Shown: piece by piece, positions 34,588 through 42,813 of the stretch
Position numbering within the stretch: position 1 is the first letter of the stretch
How the letters are laid out: every line of letters begins with the position of its first letter
NCBI RefSeq assembly: GCF_014490485.1
Contig: NZ_JACTVA010000019.1
Span: forward strand, 1-64,000
Length of the DNA: 64,000 nt
Source: Teichococcus aerophilus
GTDB taxonomy: Bacteria; Pseudomonadota; Alphaproteobacteria; Acetobacterales; Acetobacteraceae
Direction of reading: 5' to 3'
Program-made: the position numbers and the translations under genes
Notes under the pieces: generated by a model
The model's database searches: none
Told to the model about the DNA's origin: nothing
The model's input: the letters and a program-made list of their open reading frames with translations, nothing else

Positions 34588-35679
34588 TCAGGCCTCGACC
34601 GGCAGCTTCACTTCGCTCATCCAGCCATGCTTGTCCTCGGCGCGGCCGTACTGGATGCCGACGATGGCATCGTACAGCTTCTGCGTCAGCGCGCCGGTCT
34701 GGCCGTTGCCGATGCTGATGACCTCGCCCTTGTAGCCCAGCTGACCGACCGGGGAGACGACGGCGGCGGTGCCCGTGCCCCACATCTCCTTCAGCGTGCC
34801 ATCGCGCCCCGCCTGCATCACCTCGTCGATCGAGACGCGGCGCTCGGAGACATTGACGCCCCAGTCGCGCAGCAGCGTCAGGATGGAATTGCGCGTCACG
34901 CCATCCAGGATGGTACCGGCCAGCGGCGGTGTGATCACCTCGTCGCCGATCTGCATCATGATGTTCATGGTGCCGACCTCGTCGATCCACTTGCGCTCGA
35001 CGCCATCCAGCCACAGCACCTGGGTGTAGCCCGCGCGCTCCGCCTCCTGCTGCGCGGAGAGGGAGGCGGCGTAGTTGGCCGCCGTCTTCGCCTCGCCCAG
35101 CCCGCCCTGCACGGCGCGGACATGGTTGTCCGTCGCCAGGATGCGCACCGGCTTCACGCCTTCCTTGTAGTAGGCGCCGACGGGCGAGCAGATGACGAAG
35201 TAGATGTAGCTGTGCGCCGGGTGCACGCCCAGCATCACGTCGGTGGCGATCACGGTGGGGCGGATATACAGCGACGTACCCGGCGCGTGCGGCACCCAGT
35301 CGTGGTCGGCGGCCACGATCGCCTCGAAGGACTGGCGCACCAGCTCCGGGTCCAGCTCCGGGATGCACAGCGCGCGGCAGGACTTGTTCAGCCGCTCCGC
35401 ATGCCGCCGGGCGCGGAACAGGCGGATGGCGCCATCCGCGCCACGATAGGCCTTCAGCCCGTCGAACACCGCCTGGCCGTAGTGCAGGACAGAGGTCGCC
35501 GGGTCCATGCTCAGCGGCGCGTAGGGTACCACGCGCGGGTCGTGCCAGCCCTTCCCCTCGGTGTAGTTCATGATGAACATGTGGTCCGTCAGGACCTTGC
35601 CGAAGGAGAGCGAGGCATCGGCCGGCTTGACGGCCGGGTTCTGGGTACGGGTCAGGCTGATCTGGGCTGGGGCGGTCAT
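34588..35679 (-). CDS. ilvE: Branched-chain amino acid aminotransferase
   Basis: A 363-residue class IV PLP aminotransferase of the long (eukaryote/BCAT-like) type, interconverting Leu, Ile and Val with their 2-keto acids. PLP lysine is Lys198 in GGLGEAKTAANYAAS. Other family blocks are HYGQAVFDGLKAYRG, LYIRPTVIATD and the phosphate-binding GTMNIMMQIG and SILTLLRDWGV. I chose ATG 35679 (MTAPAQISLTRTQ); an ATG 13 codons earlier is possible, and neither has a strong ribosome site. It is a single-gene unit with a hairpin after it. Confidence 0.93.
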   Translation of the reverse strand: MTAPAQISLTRTQNPAVKPADASLSFGKVLTDHMFIMNYTEGKGWHDPRVVPYAPLSMDPATSVLHYGQAVFDGLKAYRGADGAIRLFRARRHAERLNKSCRALCIPELDPELVRQSFEAIVAADHDWVPHAPGTSLYIRPTVIATDVMLGVHPAHSYIYFVICSPVGAYYKEGVKPVRILATDNHVRAVQGGLGEAKTAANYAASLSAQQEAERAGYTQVLWLDGVERKWIDEVGTMNIMMQIGDEVITPPLAGTILDGVTRNSILTLLRDWGVNVSERRVSIDEVMQAGRDGTLKEMWGTGTAAVVSPVGQLGYKGEVISIGNGQTGALTQKLYDAIVGIQYGRAEDKHGWMSEVKLPVEA

Positions 35680-35740
35680 GGGGCCGGTGCTCGCATCTTT
35701 GTTGCGTCCTACCCCCATACTATCGCAACACCCGGCACCG

Positions 35741-35758
35741 AAAGCCCCCTTTGGCTTT
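35741..35758 (-). terminator. Possible terminator after the acyltransferase gene
   Basis: AAAGCC and GGCTTT arms around CCCTTT, about 55 bp beyond the leftward acyltransferase stop and upstream of ilvE. The stem is short, so confidence is low. Confidence 0.35.
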
Positions 35759-35812
35759 ACATTCCACCCATGCGCCCTGGTTCTGATAGGTCAGTCCCGC
35801 TGTCGCACTGCA

Positions 35813-36682
35813 TCATCGGTCCGGGCGGAAGGCGTAGAGCATCAGCCACTGGTCCAGATGCCGCAGCACCACGGGGGTGATCGCCGCCTCGATGGCCGCC
35901 TGGTCCGCCACGGCGTCCCCGGTTAACGGGATGGCCGGCAGGAAATGCGCCCGGTAGCGGGGGCCTGGCTCCCGCGTCATGTAGGCGGGGATCAGCGGCA
36001 CGCCGGCCCGCCGCGCCAGCCGCGCCGCCATGGCGATGTTGCCGCCCGGCGCCGGCGGCCGCCCGAAAGCGGGCGCGTTCACCCTTCCGGCCTTGAACTC
36101 GTCCACGAACAGGCCGATCAGCGTGTCGCCCCGCGCCAGCACCCGCAGCGCCTCCCGCATCGCCATGGCGTTGCCCAGGATCGCGTCGTTCTTGAGTGAC
36201 CGCCGCACCCGCATGGCGATGGCGGTCTGCACCGCGCTGGCCGGCGGCTGGTAGATGCTGCACACTTTCAGGCCGATCTCCTGGATGGCGACCATCCCGG
36301 CTTCCCAGTTGCCCAGGTGCAGCAGCGCCAGCACGGCGTTCGGCGCGGTGATGTTCTCCCGCCCCTCCACCTCGATGCGCCCTTCCCGCCCCAGCCGGTG
36401 CAGGCAGGAGAACTCGGCGAAGGAGCGGCCGACATTGCGCAGGTTGGCAACGGCGAAATACCGCCGCTCGGCCTCCGTCATCTCCGGGCATAGATGCGCC
36501 AGCGCGCGCATCGCCCGCTCCACCTTGCTCTTCAGCCGAAATTTCGAGCCGAGCAGCGCGATACCGGAACCCAGGGCGGAGACCGCCGGGGTCGGCAGCA
36601 GCCGCATGCCTTCATGCAAGGCGATGTCCTTGCCGGCATCCACCCAGCGCAGAGCCCGCCGGGCCGCGCTGTCTTCAGCCAT
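35813..36682 (-). CDS. LpxL/HtrB-family lysophospholipid or lipid A acyltransferase
   Basis: A 289-residue membrane-associated acyltransferase. The catalytic HLGNWE (His and Glu of the H-x4-D/E motif) lies near residues 122-127, followed by YQPPASAVQ and the LFVDEFKAGRVNAPAFGRPPAPGGN block typical of LpxL-type enzymes. It should add an acyl chain to lipid A or another lysolipid at the inner membrane. Its start overlaps the P450 stop by 8 bp, so the genes are co-transcribed with the P450 first. The primary lipid A role is not proven; a specialised lipid is also possible given the P450 partner. Confidence 0.85.
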   Translation of the reverse strand: MAEDSAARRALRWVDAGKDIALHEGMRLLPTPAVSALGSGIALLGSKFRLKSKVERAMRALAHLCPEMTEAERRYFAVANLRNVGRSFAEFSCLHRLGREGRIEVEGRENITAPNAVLALLHLGNWEAGMVAIQEIGLKVCSIYQPPASAVQTAIAMRVRRSLKNDAILGNAMAMREALRVLARGDTLIGLFVDEFKAGRVNAPAFGRPPAPGGNIAMAARLARRAGVPLIPAYMTREPGPRYRAHFLPAIPLTGDAVADQAAIEAAITPVVLRHLDQWLMLYAFRPDR

Positions 36683-38078
36683 GCCGCCGGTCCAGATGCA
36701 TCGGCAATGTCTCCCCAGGCCGCAAGGTCAGCCGGCAGACCGGGTGCACCACCGCCCCCGCCGCCAGCCGTGGCGCGAAACTGGCCGAGAGCGTGGCCAG
36801 GCACAACACCGCTTCGGTCAACCCGAAGGCGGCCCCGGTGCAGACGCGCGGGCCGATGGCGAACGGAATCCAGGTATAGCGCGGCTTGCTGGCGGCCTCG
36901 CCCCCCGGCAGGAAGCGCTCCGGGATAAAGGCATCCGGCTGCCGCCACAGCTTGCGGTGCCGGTGCAGCAGCCAGGGCACCGCGATCACCAGGGAGCCCT
37001 TGCGGACCTTCCTGCCGCCCAGCTCGCCATCCCGCGCCGCTTCCCGCGCCAGCAGCGGCACGGGCGGGTAGAGCCGCAGAGTCTCCTCCACCACCGCGCG
37101 GGCATAGGCCAGGCGCGGCAGGTCGGCGAAGGTGGCGGGGGCGCCGAGGGCATCGGCCTCCGCTTGCACGCGGGCGGCGGCGTGGGGGGATTGGCTCAGC
37201 AGGAACCAGACCCAGGCCAGGGTGTTCGCCGTCGTCTCATGCCCGGCCATGAACAGCACGGCGGCCTCGTTGCGGAAGGCCTCGCGGTCCATCGCCTTGC
37301 CGGTGGCCGGGTTCACCCCCTCGGCCATGGCGCGGATCAGGCTGGCCTCGCCCTTCCCCTCCGGCGACAGCACGCGGTCGATCAGCCTGTCCAGCACCGC
37401 GGCAATCCGCCGGCTGGCGCGGCGCACGCTGGGCGGCTGCCAGCGCGGCACCCAATCCGGCACCCCCAGGAGCGAGAGCACATCGGTCTGCCCGACCACA
37501 CGCTGGTACTCGGCGAAGGCCTGCACCACGCTGGCCGCCGCCTCGCCGCCCAGGCGCGGGCCGAAGATGGTGCGGCAGATGATCTCGGCCGTCAGGTGGC
37601 CCATCTCCGCCAGCATGTCGATCGGCTGCGCCGGGTCCCGCTGCCGCCACAGCGCCGCGCGCTCAACGGCCGCCTCGGTCATCGGCGGCGTCAGCTCCGC
37701 CAGGCGGGAGACGTGGGTGACCGGCGCCACTACCTTGCGCCGTTCCCGCCACAGCGGCCCGTCGCTGATGAACAGCCCGTCGCCCAGCAGCGGCTTCAGC
37801 GCGTGGCGCATCTGCGGCGATTTCCGCTCATAGTCGGCGGCATGCTCGACGAAGGCTTCCTGCACCGTCGCCGGGCTGTTGCAGATGATGACGTCGCGCA
37901 GCAGCACGCGGGCGCGCAGCATGTCCCGCTCGAACGCCGCCTCGGTCCAGATATCCAGGAAGGAGCGCCGCAGCAGCCGCAACAGTTCCGGCAGGCGCGG
38001 CATCCGCGCATGCCGCTTGGGATACGGCGGAACGAAGGGCACGCCGATCTGGGCAAGCTCAGCCGCGGGCAGAGGCAA
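36675..38078 (-). CDS. Cytochrome P450
   Basis: A 467-residue P450. The heme-ligand loop FAIGPRVCTGAAFGLTEAVL carries Cys413, the I-helix is AVLFMAGHETTANTLAW, the K-helix EETLRLYPP holds Glu-x-x-Arg, and FIPERFLPGG is the PERF region, so all core P450 features are intact. The pattern resembles the CYP4/CYP102-like fatty-acid-oxidising branch, but the substrate is unknown. The start appears to be TTG 38078, because a stop lies six codons upstream; ATG 38003 would cut off PPYPKRHA. No redox partner gene is adjacent. It overlaps the acyltransferase gene. Confidence 0.87.
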   Translation of the reverse strand: MPLPAAELAQIGVPFVPPYPKRHARMPRLPELLRLLRRSFLDIWTEAAFERDMLRARVLLRDVIICNSPATVQEAFVEHAADYERKSPQMRHALKPLLGDGLFISDGPLWRERRKVVAPVTHVSRLAELTPPMTEAAVERAALWRQRDPAQPIDMLAEMGHLTAEIICRTIFGPRLGGEAAASVVQAFAEYQRVVGQTDVLSLLGVPDWVPRWQPPSVRRASRRIAAVLDRLIDRVLSPEGKGEASLIRAMAEGVNPATGKAMDREAFRNEAAVLFMAGHETTANTLAWVWFLLSQSPHAAARVQAEADALGAPATFADLPRLAYARAVVEETLRLYPPVPLLAREAARDGELGGRKVRKGSLVIAVPWLLHRHRKLWRQPDAFIPERFLPGGEAASKPRYTWIPFAIGPRVCTGAAFGLTEAVLCLATLSASFAPRLAAGAVVHPVCRLTLRPGETLPMHLDRRHG

Positions 38079-38088
38079 CGCGTGACAC

Positions 38089-38105
38089 TCCGGTCATGGA
38101 CCGGA
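38089..38105. promoter_or_regulatory. Perfect inverted repeat upstream of the P450 gene
   Basis: TCCGGTC and GACCGGA flank ATG (17 bp in all), starting 11 bp before the P450 start codon. It could be an operator or an mRNA hairpin near the ribosome site. Confidence 0.35.
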
Positions 38106-38277
38106 CACGCAGACGTGAGGATGCCTTCGTTGTCAACCCGTAACCGGCCGGGCGGGCGGACCGGCGGGCATTAAGACCGATGTTCACCCGCCGGAAGCAC
38201 CAGGGCGGCGAGCCCCGGCGGATTTCCACGCACGATCATCCGCCCGGCCGCGCGGAGCGCGGGCGGACGCCGTGCCG

Positions 38278-39357
38278 TCAGCCGCGCGCGGCCGGCGACC
38301 TCGGCCCGGTCGGCACCTTGGTGTGGGAAAGTGCCGCGCGGATCTGCTGTTCCGCCACCGCCAGCTCCTTCGCCGCGTTCAGCCGCGCCGCCCGCCCCTC
38401 GGCGGCAATACGGACAGTGTCCTCCAGCGTCGCCACCAGGGAGGCATTGGCCTGCTTCACCGCTTCCAGGTCGAACACGCCGCGCTCCAGCTCCACCCGC
38501 GCCTCGGCATTGCCGGCGCGCAGAGTCTCGGCATTCGCGGTCAGCAGTTGGTTGGTCAGGTCGGTAGCGCTGCGCACTGCGGCGCCGGCTTCGCGCATGC
38601 GCTGGATGGCCAGGGCCTGCGCCAACTGGGTGCGCCACAACGGCACGGTGTTGGCCAGCACGGAGTGAATCTTGCTGGCCAGCGCCTTGTCGTTCTCCTG
38701 GATCAGCCGCATGCCGGGCAACGACTGCATCGCCACCTGCCGCGTCAGCCGCAAATCGTGCACGCGCCGGTCCAGCTCATCCCTTGCAGCGCGCAGGTCG
38801 GCCAGCTTCTGCGCCGCCAGAGTACCAGGGGCCGAGTCCGCTTCCCGCACCGCGACGGGGATGACTTCCTGGTCGGTGCGCGCCAGCACCGTCTCGCCGG
38901 CTGCGATGTGCTCGGCGAGGGCATGGAACCAGTCCAGCGTGGCGGCGTACAGGCGGTCCAGCCGCTCCACGTCCTCCAGCAACTTGGTGCGGTGGCCATC
39001 CAGCTTGTCGCCGATCGCCTCGATCTGCCCGCGCACCGTCTCGTAGCGGTGCATGATGGCGTTCACCTCGGCCTTGCCGCGCCCCATCAGGCGGTTCAGC
39101 AGGCCCGGCTTCTCCGACAGCTTGGTCACGTCGAAGCCACGCAGCGTGTCCAGCAGTCCGGACAGCGCCTCCCCCGCCTCGCCCGTCGCCTGATTGCGCG
39201 CGGCGCCGAGCATGGCATCCGCCGCGCTGGTCGCGCGGTTCTGCGCCTCGGACCCGAAGCGCAGGATGCTGCCGGGGTCGGACAGGTCGATGGTCCGGGC
39301 CAGTTCCTCCACGCGCGCCGGCGGCAGCGTGGTCTGGGTGGTCAGGTCGTCGCTCAT
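38278..39357 (-). CDS. telA: TelA-family protein (toxic anion resistance)
   Basis: A 359-residue cytoplasmic, largely alpha-helical protein of the TelA/KlaA family. Recognisable stretches are LNRLMGRGKAEVNAIMHRYETV, DVERLDRLYAATLDWFHALAEHIAAGE, LRLTRQVAMQSLPGMRLIQEND and HSVLANTVPLWRTQLAQALA. Some members give tellurite resistance on plasmids; chromosomal ones are linked to envelope stress. It overlaps xpaC by 4 bp. Alone, the sequence does not say which anion or stress it meets. Confidence 0.88.
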   Translation of the reverse strand: MSDDLTTQTTLPPARVEELARTIDLSDPGSILRFGSEAQNRATSAADAMLGAARNQATGEAGEALSGLLDTLRGFDVTKLSEKPGLLNRLMGRGKAEVNAIMHRYETVRGQIEAIGDKLDGHRTKLLEDVERLDRLYAATLDWFHALAEHIAAGETVLARTDQEVIPVAVREADSAPGTLAAQKLADLRAARDELDRRVHDLRLTRQVAMQSLPGMRLIQENDKALASKIHSVLANTVPLWRTQLAQALAIQRMREAGAAVRSATDLTNQLLTANAETLRAGNAEARVELERGVFDLEAVKQANASLVATLEDTVRIAAEGRAARLNAAKELAVAEQQIRAALSHTKVPTGPRSPAARG

Positions 39358-40061
39358 GCAAACCCCTCCTGGCGCAGCCGGTCAGACAACACCTTGATCT
39401 GAATATCCAACGCCTCGCTCTCCTGCGCCCGCAGGCGCTCCCGCAAGGACGTACTGCCGCGCGTCATGTCCTCCAGCAGCGTCTCCAACGCCACCGGCGG
39501 CTCCGCACCAGCCGAGAGCCGGGTGGAAATTCGCTCCAGCCCCTCGATCTGGATGTTGAGGAAGCGGCGGGCCTCGGGCGTCGGCTCGGGCTGCCGCTCC
39601 ATCTCAGCCAGCAACTCCTGCAGGGAGAACACGGCGGGGCGCAGCCGCGCCGGCCCGCGTGTCACCAGCGCCGCCAGGCGGGCGCGTGGCGCCGCCAGCG
39701 CATCCGGCCGCGCGGGCACCGGCTCTGGTTCCGGCGCCGGGGCGCCTTCATACAACAGGGACATGCCAAACCACGCCATGGCGCCGAACACCACGGCGCC
39801 GACCGCGGGCACATGCGCCGCCATCAGCGCCAAAAGGCCGGTGGCCACGCCGACCAGCGCCGCCGCCTGCCGCGATTTGCCACGCCGCAGCGACCGCACC
39901 GCAAGCGCCAGCCCGCCCAGGCCCAGCACCATGCCAGTAACGCTGCGCGGCGTGCCGCCAATCAGGTTGAACAGCAGCGCCGGGCCCAGCGGCAACGCCA
40001 GCAGCAGTAGCCAGGCGCCGCGCATCTGCACCAGGGCGCGGGAAAGATGTTCGCGCGGCAT
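39354..40061 (-). CDS. xpaC: XpaC-family membrane protein
   Basis: A 235-residue protein with two or three hydrophobic segments (about 15-35, 40-60, 65-95), a Pro/Ala linker and a helical cytoplasmic domain (LQELLAEMERQPEPTPEARRFLNIQIEGLERISTRL). XpaC is the usual partner of TelA, and the 4-bp overlap with telA supports a functional pair at the membrane. Its ATG overlaps by one base the stop (TGATG) of a 52-codon ORF upstream. The biochemical role of the family is not established. Confidence 0.82.
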   Translation of the reverse strand: MPREHLSRALVQMRGAWLLLLALPLGPALLFNLIGGTPRSVTGMVLGLGGLALAVRSLRRGKSRQAAALVGVATGLLALMAAHVPAVGAVVFGAMAWFGMSLLYEGAPAPEPEPVPARPDALAAPRARLAALVTRGPARLRPAVFSLQELLAEMERQPEPTPEARRFLNIQIEGLERISTRLSAGAEPPVALETLLEDMTRGSTSLRERLRAQESEALDIQIKVLSDRLRQEGFA

Positions 40062-40219
40062 CAGCGGAACAGGCCGATCACAGCCTGTGCCAGTGCCACC
40101 ACGGACACCAGCCAGACAGAGCAGCCCAGCAGGGCCAGCCCGGCGAAACGGCGAACGGCCTGCTGCCGGGAGGGCAACAGGCCGGAATCAAGCCCGGTCG
40201 GGCGAAGGGGCGCGCGCAT
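40061..40219 (-). CDS. 52-residue single-membrane-helix protein upstream of xpaC
   Basis: This small ORF starts ATG 40219 and ends in TGATG, sharing one base with the xpaC start. It encodes a basic N terminus (RPTGLDSGLLPSRQQAVRRF) and one hydrophobic helix (AGLALLGCSVWLVSVVALAQAVIGLF), ending FR. The stop-start overlap, codon bias and single well-formed helix support a real gene in the xpaC-telA operon, although there is no strong ribosome site. Function unknown; it may be a third component of the membrane complex. Confidence 0.5.
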   Translation of the reverse strand: MRAPLRPTGLDSGLLPSRQQAVRRFAGLALLGCSVWLVSVVALAQAVIGLFR

Positions 40220-40318
40220 GCCCAGAAGATTGCCCCGCGCACCCCCCCGTTCAAGCAGTGGCGGCGGCCAGAGCGTACCAGCCTGCGGCGAACGCCCTGG
40301 AAACCCGCCGCCCGCCCA

Positions 40319-42313
40319 TCAGGCGCCGATCTTTCCGCCGCCCTTCTTGACGATGGCGATGACGCTGGGGCGCGGCGGCATGTCCGGCCGGAAATCCGGC
40401 CAGCGGGTTGAGGGATTCTCGAACGTGCTGCCGGTATCCTCGCCCGGGTGCTGGATGGCCAGGAAGATGGTCTCGTCATCCGGCGTGAAGCACGGGCCAC
40501 AGACCTCGGCCCCGGTCGGCGCCTGGTAGAACAGGCGGGTCAGCGCGCGGCCGGCCCCGGTGGTATCGGCCGCATAAAGGCCATCCGCCACGCCGGCCGC
40601 GGTCGGCGCGCCATCAGTGGCGATCCAGATGCGGCCCTTGCTGTCGAAGGCGCAGTTATCGGGGCAGGACAGCCAGCCCTGGTCGCTGGTGGCGCGGTGG
40701 TAACGCGCACCGGCATCGACGCCAGGCTTGCCGGCCAGCAGGAAGATGTCCCACTTCGCCTCGGTCGCCGCGTGGTCCACCTTGTCGGTGCCGGCGCCGG
40801 GCGGAATGATCTCGACGATATGGCCGTGCGCGTTGGCGGCGCGTGGGTTCGGCTTGCTCACCTGCTCCGACCGCCGGTTCGTGTTGTTGGTGAGGATGAC
40901 ATAGACGCGCCCGGTCGCCGGATTGGTCTCCACATCCTCCGGCCGGTCCATCGGCGTCGCCTTCAGCAGGTCGGCGGCGCGCCGCGTCTCCACCAGCACG
41001 TCGCCCTGGTTGGCGAAGCCGTTGGCCTCCGTCAGCGGGCCCTGGCCGTGCACCAGCGGCAGCCACAGCACCCGGCCGTCATCGTGCAGCTGCGCCACGT
41101 ACAGGGTGCCATCGTCCAGCAGGTCCCTGTTGGCGGCGGCATCGTTCGGGTTCCAGGCGCGCGCGGTGACGAACTTGTAGACGTAGTCGAACCGCTCGTC
41201 GTCGCCCATGTAGAACACCACCCGGCCATCGGCCGAGACGGCGTGGGTGCAGCCCTCATGCTTCACCCGGCCCAGCGCGGTGCGCTTCACCGGTACGCTG
41301 GCGGGGTCGTACGGGTCGTACTCGACGATCCAGCCGAAGCGGTTCGGCTCGTTCGGCTCCTGGTCCAGGTCGAAGCGCGGCTCGTACCGGCCCCAGGCGT
41401 AGCTGGCATCCTTGACGATACCATAGCGCTTGTAGGCCGCCGCCTGCGCGCCGCTGGCCGCCGCATCCCCGCCGAAATACTGGTTGAAGTTTTCTTCGCA
41501 GGTGATGACGGTGCCCCAGGGCGTGTTGCCGCCGGCGCAGTTGTTCAGCGTGCCCAGCACGCGCGTGCCGGTCGGGTCCGCATTCGTCTGCAGCCGCGCA
41601 TGGCCGGCGGCCGGGCCACTGACGCGCATCGGCGTCTCGCCGGTGATGCGGCGGTTCATGGCGCTGTCCGCCACATAGGACCATTGGCCGTTCTGCTTGC
41701 GGATCTCCACCACCGCCATGCCGTGCGCGGCGATCTCGGCGCGCGCCTGGGCTTCCGTGGTGCGCAGCCGGGCGGCATTGCCGCTACCGATGCCGGGGAA
41801 CATCAGGTTGGTGTTGGTGTATTCATGGTTCACGGCCAGCAGGCCGTGCTCGCCGCTACGGCTGCCACGCGGCAGCGGAAAGAAATCCAGGTAATCGCTG
41901 TTATAGCCGAATTGCTGGCGCTGGCTCTCGGCGGTGACCCGGGCGGGGTCGAAGGCCGGCGCGCCCGGCAGGATCGGGTCGCCCCAACGCAGCAGGGTCT
42001 GGATCTCATAGCCCTCGGCCACCGCATCCCGCTGCGCCATCTGGTGCGACAATTCCTTGAAGCCCAGCGAGGACGGCCCGCCGGTCTCCGGCGCCCCACC
42101 CTGCACCGTCGCCTGCGCCAGCGCCTGCCCGCCCGAGGCCAGAAGCTGGTCCGCCAGCGTCGCCACGGCCGCGGCCCCGCCTAGCCCACGCAACGCCGCG
42201 CGGCGGGACAGGCGGCGCACCACCAGTTCCGAGATGCTGTTCTCGGGCTGGGGGTTGCTACCGATATCCTCCAGTTCCAGCGGCGGCGTCTCGGGCAGGT
42301 GCGGATAGGTCAT
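40319..42313 (-). CDS. phoX: PhoX-family alkaline phosphatase/phosphodiesterase (DUF839)
   Basis: A 664-residue PhoX-type enzyme releasing phosphate from organic phosphoesters in the periplasm, with calcium and iron cofactors. A twin-arginine signal lies at residues 34-66 (RRLSRRAALRGLGGAAAV... QALAQA), late in the protein as is usual for PhoX. Family blocks include YLDFFPLPRGSRSGEHGLL, VNHEYTN, CAGGNTPWGTVITCEEN, RVKHEGCTHAV and RPEDVETNP. I chose ATG 42313 (MTYPHLPETPPLELEDIG), where similarity starts. Four PHO-box repeats lie 71-110 bp upstream, so PhoB control under phosphate starvation is expected. Confidence 0.93.
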   Translation of the reverse strand: MTYPHLPETPPLELEDIGSNPQPENSISELVVRRLSRRAALRGLGGAAAVATLADQLLASGGQALAQATVQGGAPETGGPSSLGFKELSHQMAQRDAVAEGYEIQTLLRWGDPILPGAPAFDPARVTAESQRQQFGYNSDYLDFFPLPRGSRSGEHGLLAVNHEYTNTNLMFPGIGSGNAARLRTTEAQARAEIAAHGMAVVEIRKQNGQWSYVADSAMNRRITGETPMRVSGPAAGHARLQTNADPTGTRVLGTLNNCAGGNTPWGTVITCEENFNQYFGGDAAASGAQAAAYKRYGIVKDASYAWGRYEPRFDLDQEPNEPNRFGWIVEYDPYDPASVPVKRTALGRVKHEGCTHAVSADGRVVFYMGDDERFDYVYKFVTARAWNPNDAAANRDLLDDGTLYVAQLHDDGRVLWLPLVHGQGPLTEANGFANQGDVLVETRRAADLLKATPMDRPEDVETNPATGRVYVILTNNTNRRSEQVSKPNPRAANAHGHIVEIIPPGAGTDKVDHAATEAKWDIFLLAGKPGVDAGARYHRATSDQGWLSCPDNCAFDSKGRIWIATDGAPTAAGVADGLYAADTTGAGRALTRLFYQAPTGAEVCGPCFTPDDETIFLAIQHPGEDTGSTFENPSTRWPDFRPDMPPRPSVIAIVKKGGGKIGA

Positions 42314-42813
42314 GCGACGGAACTTTCTGCGAACAGGCGGCGCCGGGGAGCACCGCTTCGTGCCGCGCAGAAAGCGCATGGGCGCGACAGGGGGATGACA
42401 TAAAAATGACGGAGACGTGACATCAGGAGCCCCTGCTCTGCTATCCACCCGCTACCAGCGCAGCCTACAGCAGCGTGGACGTGACGGTTGCGCCCGGTCG
42501 CGCGACAGGTTCAAATCAAGGCGAGGCCTCGGCTGTAACAATACTCTCCTAAAACGAAATTTTCTTACATCGTAACGTTATGGCTTCCCACGATACAGGC
42601 AGTTGAGCCAAAGGAATGTCTGATAAAAATTCCGTTGCGGGCGTCGCGGCAGAGTCGCCTGCTCTCTAAGTCTTGAAGCACGAGCCATAGTTGAATGATT
42701 GTGCAATCACGCTAATGCTGCGGCGCAACACGACGTGCCCTCCGCGGCCCAGGCCGTGGTCGCAAGAGCGACTGCTCCCGCGGTCACACCGATCGGAAAA
42801 GGATCCAGCGACA
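42314..42813. other. Divergent intergenic region between phoX and the capsule genes
   Basis: 500 bp with the PHO boxes (42384-42423) near phoX and a clearly A/T-richer part at 42530-42710 that probably carries the rightward capsule promoter. A short inverted repeat GATTG-TG-CAATC lies at 42697-42708. The open frame from TTG 42691 into the glycosyltransferase looks like leader rather than protein. I see no other gene. Confidence 0.6.
42384..42423 (-). promoter_or_regulatory. Four tandem PHO-box repeats upstream of phoX
   Basis: Read leftward, four seven-base units are spaced exactly 11 bp apart: ATGTCAC, CCGTCAT, ATGTCAT, CTGTCGC, each separated by four bases. The consensus unit is CTGTCAT. 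The middle two are the best, with a TTTT spacer. The array is centred about 90 bp before the phoX ATG. Confidence 0.75.

Noticed and set aside
42691-42813. N-terminal extension of the capsule glycosyltransferase from TTG 42691
   Set aside because: The extension is Arg/Pro-rich and unlike the rest of the protein. The GTG at 42814 has a purine-rich ribosome site and fits the start of the ordered sequence.
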